A stretch of 64,000 bases of DNA from QQWI01 sp964522015 (GCA_964522015.1 CAZFST010000020.1:17360-81359), one strand, 5' to 3'; positions 34,413-44,325 are shown, counted from the stretch's first letter. Program-made: numbers and translations. The notes: generated by a model not told the origin, from the letters alone.

Positions 34413-35786
34413 TCACATTGAGAACTTTTCAAAGTGAACATGGCTGCTTGGCATGGCCAAGGCTTCAAGATGCTCAACGGTTTGATCCATTAACACTGGA
34501 GGCCCACAGATGTAAAAGCCTGTTGTTTTATTCAGGAGATTGGCCTTTAGGAGCAGTTTGGTTAAACAATCAGAATCAATATAGCCTTTTTCCCCCGTCC
34601 AAGTTGGGTCGTTTGAAACAACTGGTATACAGCTGAAATTAGCCATTGTACTTTCAAAGCCTTTAATCTCTTGAAAAGCCATTAAGTCCCCTTGGGTTCT
34701 TACTCCCCAAATCAGGACTACAGGCCTCTTTTCATGCATAGCATCCATATGACGGAGCATGCTGAGAACCGGTGTAATGCCCACACCCCCTGCGATTAGA
34801 GCAACCCCTTGCTCCTTGGGATGATGTAAATAACTGAAATCCCCATAGGGTCCATCCATTTTGACCTCGTCGCCAACCCGTAAATTCCCTATTTTTCTAG
34901 TGAAATCACCAAGGGCCTTCACCGTCACTGACATATAGTCGGGTCTTAAGGGCGAAGAAGAAATGGAAAATGGATGTTCTTCCATTGGTAGCGCTGTGGA
35001 TGCAAAGCTAAAATAACCAAATTGTCCTGGTAAATAGGCAATGGCTTTGGTAGCTGTCTCAGTGGCTTTAGGTGCAAATTTAATAGTCCACATGTCAGCG
35101 GTTTCCTGAATGGTCTCGGTAATCACAAATCGCTTGTCTTCAAGTATCCAGGGTTTGAACACTTTATGATAGAGATAAGCACCACCAGCTACTAAAAAGT
35201 AAAGCATATAGAGATTGAAAACTAAAAGACTTCTTCTTGCTGAGCTTGTCATTAAAACATGGACTTGCATTAAAATCATGGCTATCAAAGTCAAATTATG
35301 CATGATTTTAAGTCGTTCATAGGTGATTACTTTTATTTGAGCAAGGATTTTTTCAAGTTGTATAATCGCTAGTTTGGCGTATTTGAATTTTTTAAGTAAT
35401 CCAGGGGACATGAAAACAAAGGCCAGTGCGCTGATACCTATAAAAATTGTCAGTGCAATGCTACCAAACTGGGTCATGAGATTCTCGCCGTAAACAAACT
35501 CATTGATGGTTTTATGCAAGAATGCAATGATTAAAACCCCGATGGCGATCATGCCGTGAAACTGGTACATCTTATCAAGGCCAAAATGCCTTTCAATAAA
35601 TTTAGGTCTTGCACTCAGGACAAATTGCCAAAGTAACCAGGTATAGCTCACAGCCCCAAACACCATGGGGACAGCGTTATTTAAAACACTGTATTTCTGC
35701 GGGTTCACCGAGAATATCGCAAAGGCTAAAATCAAGGGGGTTAATAAATAAGCTGAAATAATCAGTAGTTTCCATATTTTTTTCAT
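34413..35786 (-). CDS. Ferric-reductase-like membrane flavoprotein
   Basis: 457 residues. Six or so membrane helices in the first 220 residues with spaced histidines (FHGMIAIGVLIIAFLHK, MHNLTLIAMILMQVHVL) for heme, then a cytosolic ferredoxin-NADP reductase module: EEHPFSISSSP for FAD, GGVGITPVLSML for the nucleotide and YICGPPVLM. It probably moves electrons from NAD(P)H across the membrane to iron or another acceptor. Start follows TGGAGATG. It is separated from neighbours by palindromic repeats on both sides. Confidence 0.88.
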   Translation of the reverse strand: MKKIWKLLIISAYLLTPLILAFAIFSVNPQKYSVLNNAVPMVFGAVSYTWLLWQFVLSARPKFIERHFGLDKMYQFHGMIAIGVLIIAFLHKTINEFVYGENLMTQFGSIALTIFIGISALAFVFMSPGLLKKFKYAKLAIIQLEKILAQIKVITYERLKIMHNLTLIAMILMQVHVLMTSSARRSLLVFNLYMLYFLVAGGAYLYHKVFKPWILEDKRFVITETIQETADMWTIKFAPKATETATKAIAYLPGQFGYFSFASTALPMEEHPFSISSSPLRPDYMSVTVKALGDFTRKIGNLRVGDEVKMDGPYGDFSYLHHPKEQGVALIAGGVGITPVLSMLRHMDAMHEKRPVVLIWGVRTQGDLMAFQEIKGFESTMANFSCIPVVSNDPTWTGEKGYIDSDCLTKLLLKANLLNKTTGFYICGPPVLMDQTVEHLEALAMPSSHVHFEKFSM

Positions 35787-35871
35787 GGGTTCATCTCCAT
35801 TTTCAAGTAGTTGCTATGTCTTAAGTTCATTATAGCAAAGGAATCTGAAAAAAGTCTGAAAAGAAAAAAAT

Positions 35872-35955
35872 GACTCGGGGGGACGTGCACCGCGAGTCAA
35901 TTTGAATTGGTTGACTCTATCGCGAGTCATTTTTGAATTGGTTGACTCTATCGCG
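35872..35955. repeat. GGGGGACG palindromic repeat, copy 3, with tandem 30-bp duplication
   Basis: GACTCG...CGAGTC (35872-35898) around GGGGGGACGTGCACC, followed by two copies of a 30-31-base unit from GAGTCA to TTGACTCTATCGC (35894 and 35924 onward). Nested GAGTC/GACTC words give many alternative hairpins. Confidence 0.75.
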
Positions 35956-35963
35956 AGCCGCTT

Positions 35964-37985
35964 TTAGAAAATTGGCGCTAGTTCTGGTTTTTTAGAGACT
36001 TTATATTTGGCAAGTCCAAGGTTAAGGGCGGTGAAAGCGAACAAGAGGCCCATCAAAACCATCATATTTTGTGATAAGAAAGCATAGTCAATGCCTGAAA
36101 TCACTTCTTTAAGCACATTAACTGAATAAGTCATTGGCATAAAAGGATTAATTACTTGGAAGAAACTTGGCACCAGCTCCATTGGGAATGTGCCGCCGCA
36201 AGCTGTCAACTGTAATATCAAGAGTAGAACGCCGACAAACTTACCAGCATCCTTTAAATGGACCAATAAGAATCGCATCATGGACACAAACGTTAGGGAA
36301 ATTGCAATACATGCGACATAAAATAGGGCGACATTTTTAACCTCAAGATGAAGTGAATTAATGAGCATAAATGCAACCACCACCGCTTGAGCAATACCAA
36401 TACCTGTATAAGCAAAGAATCGAATGTAGCCTTTTTTAGCGCTTGTTGCTCGATTCTTACTGACATTCACATCTAAATAGATGGCAAAGAACATCATCAG
36501 TGCCCCTACCCAAAGTGACAACGACACAAAGTATGGCGTAAATGCAGTACCGTAATCTGGAATTGGATTAACTTTCTCATCTTGCATCAATATCGGTTCA
36601 CTGACAAAGGTGTCCACGTTATCAATTGAAGTAACCTTGTCCTGAGCTTCATTTTTAGCAGTCAGAACCCCACTGTTTGCATCTGCCACCCCAGTATTAA
36701 CTTGATCTAGACCACTTAAAAGTTTCTTTTCACCAGAAAGTAGTTTTGCTGCACTTGTCTTAAGTAGGTCAGAACCTGCTTGAACTTTACTAAGACCATC
36801 GTTCAAAGTTTTAGAACCACTTGCTAACTTCTCAGAACCCGCCGCTAGAGTCACACTACCCTGCGCCAGTTTTTCTATGTTACCGGAAACCGCTACAAGA
36901 CCACCATTGATTTTGGATGCGGCACCGACTAACTTTTGAGAAGCTTCTGTTAAAGGCACAATCGATGCCTGAAGTGAAGCATTGGCAGCTGCTAACTGTT
37001 CGCTACCCGCTTTGCCCTCTGACATGGTTTTAAGGATGATTTGGATTTGCGGGTCTTTCATCGCTTCCGGATGAGCCCCAATATATTGCTGTAACGCAGT
37101 GCCAATTCTAGCCTGGGCAGCACTGGATTGTTGTGCCCCTTCAAGATACTTTGAAGTCCCCGCCGTAAATTGACTCAACTTACTATCAAATGATGTTAAC
37201 CCTGACTCAAGTTGCGAAGCCCCAGCTACTAGGGGTGCCGTGCCAGTATTCAGGGCACTAAGCCCATCAGAAACCCTCTTGACCCCTTCGTTCAAGGAAG
37301 TAGCCCCTTCTTGAAGAGATTGACTGCCCGTCGCAGCCAAATTAAGCCCCGAATTCAAAGACAAAACACCTTGATTAAATCGATTTTGCCCTTTAATTAA
37401 ATCACCCATTTTATCGCTAAGGGTGGTGGTACCATCATTGATTTTTTGAAGACCGTCTTGTAAATCAGCCAAACTCCCTGGCAAAAGCTTTAAATCATCG
37501 GTCATTTTCTTGACGATTTCCGCAGAAATCTTTTGGGTGATACTCTCTTTTAGCTCAATGGCCACCCGGTTCATCACCTGGCCAGCCAAAAAGTTGCGTT
37601 TTTCGTTGATCTTATAAACAAACAACCCTTGTACTTTATCAATGTCAGCAACCGTTGCGATATTTTGACTAAAGTTTTCTGGAAAAACCACCGACCCGTA
37701 ATACCTTCTATTTGCAAGGCCTTCAGTGGCATCCGCTTCATCTGTAAATACCCATTTGACATTGTCGTCGGTTTTTAAGGTGTCTATCACGCCCTCACCA
37801 ACATTTTTAAATTGGCCATTAAGAGTTGCACCCTGATCTAGGTTAACCACTGCAATTGGCAGCTCGGACAAGCGAGAGTAGGGATCCCAAAAGGCCCACA
37901 AATAGAGATAAGCATAAGCAAGGGGCAGGACAATAACTGCTAAAGTAACAATAACTACTTTGTATTTTTTAAACCAAACTTTCAT
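35964..37985 (-). CDS. YhgE/Pip-family membrane protein
   Basis: About 673 residues. An N-terminal helix (VVIVTLAVIVLPLAYAYLYLWA) with the family motif DPYSRLSELPIAVVNLDQGA, a long extracytoplasmic coiled region with repeated LNDG/LAAGS-type turns (SLNEGVKRVSDGLSALNTG, GSVTLAAGSEKLASGSKTL), then five to six C-terminal helices. Relatives include the phage infection protein and ABC-2-type exporters. It overlaps the marR gene by 17 bases, so it is likely the MarR-controlled target. Start at 37985 by TTGGAGG. Confidence 0.9.
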   Translation of the reverse strand: MKVWFKKYKVVIVTLAVIVLPLAYAYLYLWAFWDPYSRLSELPIAVVNLDQGATLNGQFKNVGEGVIDTLKTDDNVKWVFTDEADATEGLANRRYYGSVVFPENFSQNIATVADIDKVQGLFVYKINEKRNFLAGQVMNRVAIELKESITQKISAEIVKKMTDDLKLLPGSLADLQDGLQKINDGTTTLSDKMGDLIKGQNRFNQGVLSLNSGLNLAATGSQSLQEGATSLNEGVKRVSDGLSALNTGTAPLVAGASQLESGLTSFDSKLSQFTAGTSKYLEGAQQSSAAQARIGTALQQYIGAHPEAMKDPQIQIILKTMSEGKAGSEQLAAANASLQASIVPLTEASQKLVGAASKINGGLVAVSGNIEKLAQGSVTLAAGSEKLASGSKTLNDGLSKVQAGSDLLKTSAAKLLSGEKKLLSGLDQVNTGVADANSGVLTAKNEAQDKVTSIDNVDTFVSEPILMQDEKVNPIPDYGTAFTPYFVSLSLWVGALMMFFAIYLDVNVSKNRATSAKKGYIRFFAYTGIGIAQAVVVAFMLINSLHLEVKNVALFYVACIAISLTFVSMMRFLLVHLKDAGKFVGVLLLILQLTACGGTFPMELVPSFFQVINPFMPMTYSVNVLKEVISGIDYAFLSQNMMVLMGLLFAFTALNLGLAKYKVSKKPELAPIF

Positions 37986-38454
37986 GATTAGCCTCCAAGA
38001 TGTCCTTAAATACCGATTCAAAATCCCTATCGATCTTTGCTAAAATTGTAATAAGAGCTTCTAATTGTGTTTCATCAATCATTCCAAAAATCTTTTCCAA
38101 AATAATATTTTTCATTCTAACAATTTCTTCGTAACTTTCCATGCCTTTAGTTGTCAGTTTAACAAAGACCTGCCTTCTGTCGGCCTCATCCCTAATACGA
38201 TCCACATAGCCTTTTTTAATTAAGCGATCGATGGTCACCGTTGGTGTTCCAGAAGTCACCCCTAATTGCTGGGCAATCTCAGACATTTTTATAAGGCCTT
38301 TTTCACTGCCGCGACCAATAACGATAATGGTCTTCACTTCAATAATGGTCAGGGTTTCAATGGCTTCACATAGAAACTTCCGATTTTCAAAGCGATTGTA
38401 ACGCTCGTACAACTTGATAAATAAATCCCCTGCTAATTGTGTTGACTCTTTCAT
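37969..38454 (-). CDS. MarR-family transcriptional regulator
   Basis: 161 residues with the winged helix: KMSEIAQQLGVTSGTPTVTIDRLIKKGYVDRI and the wing RDEADRRQVFVKLTTKG. It probably represses its own operon with the YhgE/Pip gene and is relieved by a toxic ligand. A possible ATG at 38454 follows AAGGTG. The AT-rich region upstream holds no operator I can assign. Confidence 0.9.
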   Translation of the reverse strand: MKESTQLAGDLFIKLYERYNRFENRKFLCEAIETLTIIEVKTIIVIGRGSEKGLIKMSEIAQQLGVTSGTPTVTIDRLIKKGYVDRIRDEADRRQVFVKLTTKGMESYEEIVRMKNIILEKIFGMIDETQLEALITILAKIDRDFESVFKDILEANHESLV

Positions 38455-38607
38455 TGGCAATCACACCTTTCTAGATGCTGCTAATAAGATTTTAAGATGA
38501 CGGGTTTGATGATAATCACATAATCTAGCATTAGAATAAACCTAATTAACGATAATGTCAAGTACGAATAGTTTGAATTTCAAAGTATTTTTTTCTGAAT
38601 ACAAACC

Positions 38608-38632
38608 ATAAAAAAGCCCCGGTTCACGGGGC
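38608..38632 (-). terminator. Rho-independent terminator of the lipoprotein gene
   Basis: On the minus strand GCCCCG, TGAAC loop, CGGGGC, then T6. Confidence 0.85.
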
Positions 38633-38679
38633 ATGGGCACTAAACTAATTATTTAACTGCTTCAAGCATTTTCACTTCC

Positions 38680-39225
38680 TCATGGTTTCTTCACTTCTTT
38701 ATTCCCATTTAATACACCTTTTACATCCATAACAAATGAATCCATAAACCCTTGTTCTGAGAAATATAAGTTACCTTCAACGGTGGTATTGGCACCAATT
38801 TGAAACCCATTGGCTTCAATGTAGATGTCTCCAACAAAGGTGCCCCCTTGAATTTTTGTATTTTCGCTTCTAACAATGATTTTGGGTGCAGTTAGTTTAA
38901 ACTGTGCTGTTATCTTGCGATTTGCATCCTGTGTATATAGAGCAATTTTTCTGGCGGGTTTATCTTTATTGCTAAAAACCCCTTCAACGATCAGATCTTC
39001 TGTTAAAACAAGATCATTCAATGTACAAGCAATCCAAGTGCCTTCTGGTCCCAGTGCTTTGACAAGATCTTCGCCATTATCAACCACCGATGGCGAGGTT
39101 ACGGCATCCACCGGTGACGTATTGACACCGTTGACCCCCTCAGAACTTTCTTTATTTCCAGTGCAACTAACCAATATAAAACCGATGAGGGTTAAAGCAA
39201 ATAAAAGCAACAATTGTTTCTTCAT
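38680..39225 (-). CDS. Lipoprotein of unknown function, possible beta-helix
   Basis: 181 residues. Lipoprotein signal ending GFILVSC, then a linker rich in Val, Ser and Asn. The remainder has short repeated strands (LVLTEDLIVEGVF, KIIVRSENTKIQGGTFVGDIYIEANGFQIGA, TVEGNLYF) like bactofilin or right-handed beta-helix proteins. Function unknown. Start after AGGAGGC. Confidence 0.7.
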   Translation of the reverse strand: MKKQLLLLFALTLIGFILVSCTGNKESSEGVNGVNTSPVDAVTSPSVVDNGEDLVKALGPEGTWIACTLNDLVLTEDLIVEGVFSNKDKPARKIALYTQDANRKITAQFKLTAPKIIVRSENTKIQGGTFVGDIYIEANGFQIGANTTVEGNLYFSEQGFMDSFVMDVKGVLNGNKEVKKP

Positions 39226-39258
39226 TAAAGCCTCCTAAAATAAAAGATGAAGATTTTT

Positions 39259-39322
39259 GAGCCAGGGGGACGTGCACCGCGAGTCCTTTTATGATGATTC
39301 AGGGTGCGCGTCCCCCTGGCTC
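39259..39322. repeat. GGGGGACG palindromic repeat, copy 4 (long hairpin)
   Basis: GAGCCAGGGGGACGTGCACC (39259-39278) is repeated in inverse at 39303-39322 with a single T/G difference, giving a 20-bp stem and a 24-base loop. The loop contains the GCGAGTCC word seen in the other copies. Confidence 0.8.
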
Positions 39323-39329
39323 GCTTTTG

Positions 39330-40538
39330 CTAATTATGGAACCTGTTGAAGATGGACGTAATCAGTGCCCCACTTAGAATGACACCCACTAAGGCTTCGC
39401 TGGCTGCTAAGAGTTCAAACCCCTGGGGCATGACATAGTCACCATACCCAGCGGTGGTAAAAGAGGCTACGCTAAAATAAAGGGTTTTAGAAAAAATCGA
39501 CAACCAGTGGTGCCAATGCATGACATCTAGTTGGGTCACATCTAATATCAGAAGTTCACTTGAACCCATCACAGAAAGTCCTGTGAACATGTATATTACG
39601 GCGTAAACAAAGATGCAAAATAGACTTCGAATGGATAGGGACAAGGGGTAAGAAAAGAAATCAAAGGTCTGCATGACATAGATACTCAAATCCCTTTTGG
39701 GCTTATAAAGGACTTCAAGGGGCACCTGAGCCGCTAACTGTACCTGATATTCATAAAGCTCTTCTTTGAACTTGTATTTCTTTGCAAGCTGCCTCAGTAG
39801 ATTAATTGGATAATAATCACGATTAGATTTTTGAAGGAGGTCTTCACTCATGACAGAATTGGTGGTCTGATATAAATCGGAACACTTATGTAAGTTATCT
39901 CGCCCCAGTGGCGGTAAGAGGATAAAAGAATTCAGCTGGGACTGAACATGGGAAATCACAAAATTCGAATCCTTAAGACAAATACGTTTGATTTTGCTAA
40001 ACTTCACATTCAGATGAATTTTGGTGTAACCAACGATATAGATTGATATGTCATTGCAATTTTCAAGCATCAGGTCAAAGGACGTATCCCCTTTTCCAGG
40101 GCGATTGCAGATAATCATGGCATGATCCACATTTCTAAATACAAAGGCGCCTAAATTACCGTTGAAACGGTTGTGAATGCTGCCATATGCCTCGTTTTTA
40201 ATGACTTCAAAACGACAGTTATGGAAGACGAATTTCAATTGGGCATCGGTCACAAAATCACACCCCACAAAGGTACAATTTCTAAAGACCACTTCTACTG
40301 GCTTCGAAAAAAGATTCTTGAAAAATCTTTCTGTGAAGATTTGATTTTCGAAATAGAATCGCCCCTTGTAATCAAACAAATCAACAACCTGGTCATCTTG
40401 GGCCGGTAAAAATCCATGGTACTCAACCATCTTTTGATAGTGGTTTTCGCAGTCGTTAAAGTATTGAGCCGTTTCCAAACGATAAATTGCAGGAAACTTT
40501 GCCTTCACAACTTTAGATCTAAAGATATCCTTTAACAT
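39330..40538 (-). CDS. Two-helix potassium channel with N-terminal pentapeptide-like domain
   Basis: About 402 residues. The C-terminal 100 residues are a KcsA-type pore: a first helix (SLFCIFVYAVIYMFTG), pore loop SVASFTTAGYGDYVMP with the selectivity filter, and a second helix (EALVGVILSGALITSIF). The first 260 residues form an unusual cytoplasmic domain with pentapeptide-like strands (VVFRNCTFVGCDFVTDAQ, FVFHNCRFEVI). The start at 40538 has a TTGGAGG site; an ATG at 40559 is in frame but lacks one. Confidence 0.8.
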   Translation of the reverse strand: MLKDIFRSKVVKAKFPAIYRLETAQYFNDCENHYQKMVEYHGFLPAQDDQVVDLFDYKGRFYFENQIFTERFFKNLFSKPVEVVFRNCTFVGCDFVTDAQLKFVFHNCRFEVIKNEAYGSIHNRFNGNLGAFVFRNVDHAMIICNRPGKGDTSFDLMLENCNDISIYIVGYTKIHLNVKFSKIKRICLKDSNFVISHVQSQLNSFILLPPLGRDNLHKCSDLYQTTNSVMSEDLLQKSNRDYYPINLLRQLAKKYKFKEELYEYQVQLAAQVPLEVLYKPKRDLSIYVMQTFDFFSYPLSLSIRSLFCIFVYAVIYMFTGLSVMGSSELLILDVTQLDVMHWHHWLSIFSKTLYFSVASFTTAGYGDYVMPQGFELLAASEALVGVILSGALITSIFNRFHN

Positions 40539-40875
40539 ATAAATAGAAGCCTCCAACATGGGGTTTGGGTGATGGTTTAAGTCGGGTATGAATGACTGTT
40601 TAAAACCGTTTCTTAATGTGTCACTTTACACTAAGTATACCATGACTTATAGGATTTATGCAGCAAAATGCCATGGCCAAACGCCACCTTAAATAATATG
40701 GGATATTCTGAAAATAAATGGGTACAAGTACTGAATAGGACCAGCTACTAATTGGACAACGTTTGCATAAAAATTCAATTGTTTATTTGTATACAAAAAA
40801 GCTATACTATTGATAACGCATCAAACTGTTGAGTATTATCTCGTCAAAAGTTAAGTGACTAAAAAGGGAGAGACC
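40539..40875 (+). other. Intergenic region before the PPi-PEPCK-like gene
   Basis: About 335 bases between divergent genes. Apart from the promoter at 40779-40808, I see no coding potential, strong hairpin or repeat. Confidence 0.6.
40779..40808 (+). promoter_or_regulatory. Promoter of the PPi-PEPCK-like gene
   Basis: TTGTTT, 18 bases, TATACT. Confidence 0.55.
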
Positions 40876-43800
40876 ATGAACATTCAAAAAAAGTTAGGCA
40901 TTGCGTATGGCAACATCAATCCCACCAGCACTCAAAAAGACAAAATTCAGTACATCAACTTTAAACTTGCTTCACTGGGTTTGCCGATTTACAGATCAGA
41001 AACAGAGCAAAGCGGCAATTATGTCATCGATCTATTCGAAGATATTATCGCCGATTACCAAGAAAAAATCCGTTTAATGGATGTCCATTCAATCGGGATT
41101 CACAAGAGAATCAATGATTTCTTTGCCAATTACTTTGGCACGGAGTCAAACCGTCCACTAAGGGTGATCGACCAGTACTTCACCTTGGATCATTACGGGT
41201 TAGCCAGAGAAATGTCACTGCCTCCAAATGCAGATTTATACACTAATCCGTATATTTCTAGTTACCGAATCAAACAAGGGGTCCTTCATAATCCTAAAAA
41301 TGACCGCCGTACCACAGAAGGTTCTTTCCACGTTGTTGAAGGGGGTCTACCGGTACCAGATGATAAAAAAGCGGTGCCAAAAGAGACCTTTATTAGGCTC
41401 TACCAAGCGGCTATCAACCCACCAGAAGAAATGAAAATCCTGCCCTTCACCGCAACTCAAACAGAGCCAGCAAAAACCTTTGTGTCCCTTTTAGTCAAAC
41501 CCATCGTCTCCCCAGAAGTACCAGGTGTCCTTAAGGAAAAAACCATGGAGATTTTGTATATGGCGCCAGGGTCTTTAGTGTCTAATCTTGACTTTATAGA
41601 ATCTGTTTTTGGTAATGCTGGGGATCCCAGCTTACACTTTAACGATTCCGGTTTAGATGTTGATGGTTGGTCTGGCCACACGGGCTTAATGTTATTAGCC
41701 CCACAACTAACCCAGCTTAAAAAGAAAGATTTGGGCCTGCCCCATTACGATAAGGCCACAGACCGTCAGCGCCGTGATGGCATGTGTTACCAAGACCCAG
41801 AGGAGCTCTACAACAATGGTACTTCTTTTAAATTATCATGTAGAGACGAACAAGGTGTTGCCGTTACCCTGATTGCAGATAACTACTTTGGTTACTCCAA
41901 AAAAGAAGTCAAAACCCAAATCGGCTTTGCTGCAAACCTTTATGGCAATGTTGAAGAAGAACATGCCGGTGGCACCATTGCCTATCCCCGTATGAACCTT
42001 GGTGAGTACTACAATGCCAAAGAAAACGCCAGCCTTGTGGGCTACACCTTTGAAGATGTAAAAGTCCAGTACGCTTCCCTCATGGACGTACAACCTGACA
42101 ATTACGGTATAGACAAGGTCAATCCCCAGGTGATTTACATCCCAGAAAACGTGGAAATCGACCTGCATAAAACTGAGATCAAATGGACCTTTCAGGAACA
42201 AGTCAGAACCTTAAAGTTGCTACCAACTTACACTTATATTTTGCCAAACGGGGACAAAATCCACATGGAGCGTCACCCAACAGCACCGGTTTGGAAGTTA
42301 CTAGCCACCGAAGCCGAAGGCACCTTCTGTCACAAACCCTGTACGGTTTCTGGAGGTGGTAAATCGGAGATTTCAAAATCCCTGAGTAACGCCATTATTT
42401 ATGGTACTTATTATGTCCACGATTTGACGGCGGACTTAAATCATGTGGAAGAAATCTTGAACTATGACTACCGGGGCAGATGGAAAGAGTATCCAGATCG
42501 TCAGCGGGAATCCCGCCCTGTCCTATCCATTCACAGAACTTTAGGGTCTGTTATCAAGCTTTTGACCCCTTCCACAGCCTATACGGACGAATTTAACGCC
42601 TATATCGAAGCCATTCCAAACCATGTTAAGGCCTTGGTTTTCATGGTTAAGCGGTTCTACCAACAATCCTGGGGCACAGAGTGGCGCAAGCACTTCACAG
42701 TGGACCAAATCAACGGTAAACCCGGTAACGAAATCAACTTCAACGGTCGAAAAGTCCGACCAAGTTATCTCCGTGTGGGCTTTGGGGAAGACGATTCTTG
42801 GAGAATTTTCAAACTCCGCATGGACTTTATGCCAAGCGAAAAAATTCAAATGGAAGACGACATTACCGCATCGGTTTTGGTCCCCGCCAACCAATTGAAA
42901 CACCTGAGCCCAGACTATCAAAATAGCAGCTATAAATTCTCAAAAAACTGCGAATACCGTTTCTTCCAGCGGCCAGACGAAGCCATTCACAAGGGCTACG
43001 ACAAACAAGCAGAACTAGACCTCTCCAGCAACAACCTCTTTGTCACCAACTACCAGCCCCTAACAAAAGACGACGTCAAGGCCATCAAAGAAGATGTCAT
43101 GGGCTATATCACCTACACAGAGCCCGTCAAACAACATATCGACAGCTTTTTAGCCAGCGATTCAACCTACTGCGTGGTTTCTTCTGAGCCAAGAATTGTG
43201 GATGGTGCCCCAACTAAAAACCCAAGATACCTTGAACACCGATCTGATTTTATCAATCCTTTGAAGACTTATCTGTCTGATTTAGGGGTTCGTCTCTCAA
43301 GAAGGGTCCCAATGGACCAGCCCGTTCTGCTGCCAGTTAACGCTATTTTGGCAGGACGCCGCAATAACCCACCTGGCTCAGAGAAAGGCAAAGTCATTAG
43401 ACCCCTCAGTGTTTATAATCCAATTCATTATCAAGAACTCCCCGAACTCTTTATGGACCTTACCAGTAGCTTAACTGGTAAGTCACCTTCCACAACAGGG
43501 GCAGGGTCAGAGGGGGCTTTAACCAAGGGCCCATTCAATATGCTATTGCCAATTAGCGATTTAAATAACGCCCTTCTCAGTTATGCCCTTGGGGATTATG
43601 CTGTGTTTTCAACTCCAGCGGGACACATCGGGCCAAACTTCAGAGTTGACCACGATATTTCTATGCTGGTACCAGAAATCTGGGCCCGCTTAACCCCCTT
43701 AGAGCGGTCCCCCGCCCATCTGATTGCAGAAGGATCCATGGAAAAGCTGGCGGATTTTGAACACAAGGGGACACCGGTACCGGCCAGCCGCTTAGGCTAC

Positions 43801-44325
43801 CGCATCACCGACGTCTTTTCTTACAAGTACTTGGGCAAGATTTTTGACGAGCCGCAGACGGTTTTCACTGAGGGCCTCCTAAAGCCTGAAGCCCAGGACC
43901 TAGAGGCTTTTGTGGACGGCGTACTCAATATTGCCGACGGCCACAAGAAGGCTGCCATGGCGTATTTTGAGGATGGCAGCATTGAGGAGGCCATACCACC
44001 GCTTAAGGCCCTTCTCAATATCATGGCCTATGGTAACTATCAAGGGCTCACAGTGGATGCCCCACAAATCAGAGTTTTATTTGAGAAGGAACATATTTTA
44101 GCCAGCGATTGGTATGCCCACCGACTTGCTAAAAAGCAAGTCGTGGAAATTAAACTCATAACACAAAAAATCGCCAATCTAGAAACTTTTATCGCCAATC
44201 CAATCAATAAGGGTGTGGTTGCCCAGTATGGCTACACAGATCGCCTACTAGCCGCTAAAGAAGCACTTACCTATTACAGGTCACCTGACTACCTAAGTGC
44301 TCTGGTAGGCTGCATAGGACAATAG
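40876..44325 (+). CDS. Very large protein, probable PPi-type phosphoenolpyruvate carboxykinase
   Basis: 1149 residues, cytosolic, with no signal or membrane segment. A glycine-rich phosphate-binding motif CTVSGGGKSEISKS lies near residue 490, and long conserved-looking stretches flank it (WSGHTGLMLLAPQLTQL, GYFGYSKKEVKTQIGFAAN-like region). Size and motif agree with the pyrophosphate-dependent PEPCK known from Propionibacterium and Entamoeba, which interconverts oxaloacetate, PPi, PEP and phosphate. I assign the family from memory of these features, so it is tentative. It is a single gene with its own promoter and terminator. Start by GGGAGAGACC. Confidence 0.6.
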   Translation: MNIQKKLGIAYGNINPTSTQKDKIQYINFKLASLGLPIYRSETEQSGNYVIDLFEDIIADYQEKIRLMDVHSIGIHKRINDFFANYFGTESNRPLRVIDQYFTLDHYGLAREMSLPPNADLYTNPYISSYRIKQGVLHNPKNDRRTTEGSFHVVEGGLPVPDDKKAVPKETFIRLYQAAINPPEEMKILPFTATQTEPAKTFVSLLVKPIVSPEVPGVLKEKTMEILYMAPGSLVSNLDFIESVFGNAGDPSLHFNDSGLDVDGWSGHTGLMLLAPQLTQLKKKDLGLPHYDKATDRQRRDGMCYQDPEELYNNGTSFKLSCRDEQGVAVTLIADNYFGYSKKEVKTQIGFAANLYGNVEEEHAGGTIAYPRMNLGEYYNAKENASLVGYTFEDVKVQYASLMDVQPDNYGIDKVNPQVIYIPENVEIDLHKTEIKWTFQEQVRTLKLLPTYTYILPNGDKIHMERHPTAPVWKLLATEAEGTFCHKPCTVSGGGKSEISKSLSNAIIYGTYYVHDLTADLNHVEEILNYDYRGRWKEYPDRQRESRPVLSIHRTLGSVIKLLTPSTAYTDEFNAYIEAIPNHVKALVFMVKRFYQQSWGTEWRKHFTVDQINGKPGNEINFNGRKVRPSYLRVGFGEDDSWRIFKLRMDFMPSEKIQMEDDITASVLVPANQLKHLSPDYQNSSYKFSKNCEYRFFQRPDEAIHKGYDKQAELDLSSNNLFVTNYQPLTKDDVKAIKEDVMGYITYTEPVKQHIDSFLASDSTYCVVSSEPRIVDGAPTKNPRYLEHRSDFINPLKTYLSDLGVRLSRRVPMDQPVLLPVNAILAGRRNNPPGSEKGKVIRPLSVYNPIHYQELPELFMDLTSSLTGKSPSTTGAGSEGALTKGPFNMLLPISDLNNALLSYALGDYAVFSTPAGHIGPNFRVDHDISMLVPEIWARLTPLERSPAHLIAEGSMEKLADFEHKGTPVPASRLGYRITDVFSYKYLGKIFDEPQTVFTEGLLKPEAQDLEAFVDGVLNIADGHKKAAMAYFEDGSIEEAIPPLKALLNIMAYGNYQGLTVDAPQIRVLFEKEHILASDWYAHRLAKKQVVEIKLITQKIANLETFIANPINKGVVAQYGYTDRLLAAKEALTYYRSPDYLSALVGCIGQ

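Noticed and set aside
41836..42201. Antisense ORFs inside the large PPi-PEPCK-like gene
   Set aside because: Several open frames on the minus strand have no ribosome site and lie wholly inside a well-supported coding region with codon bias on the plus strand.
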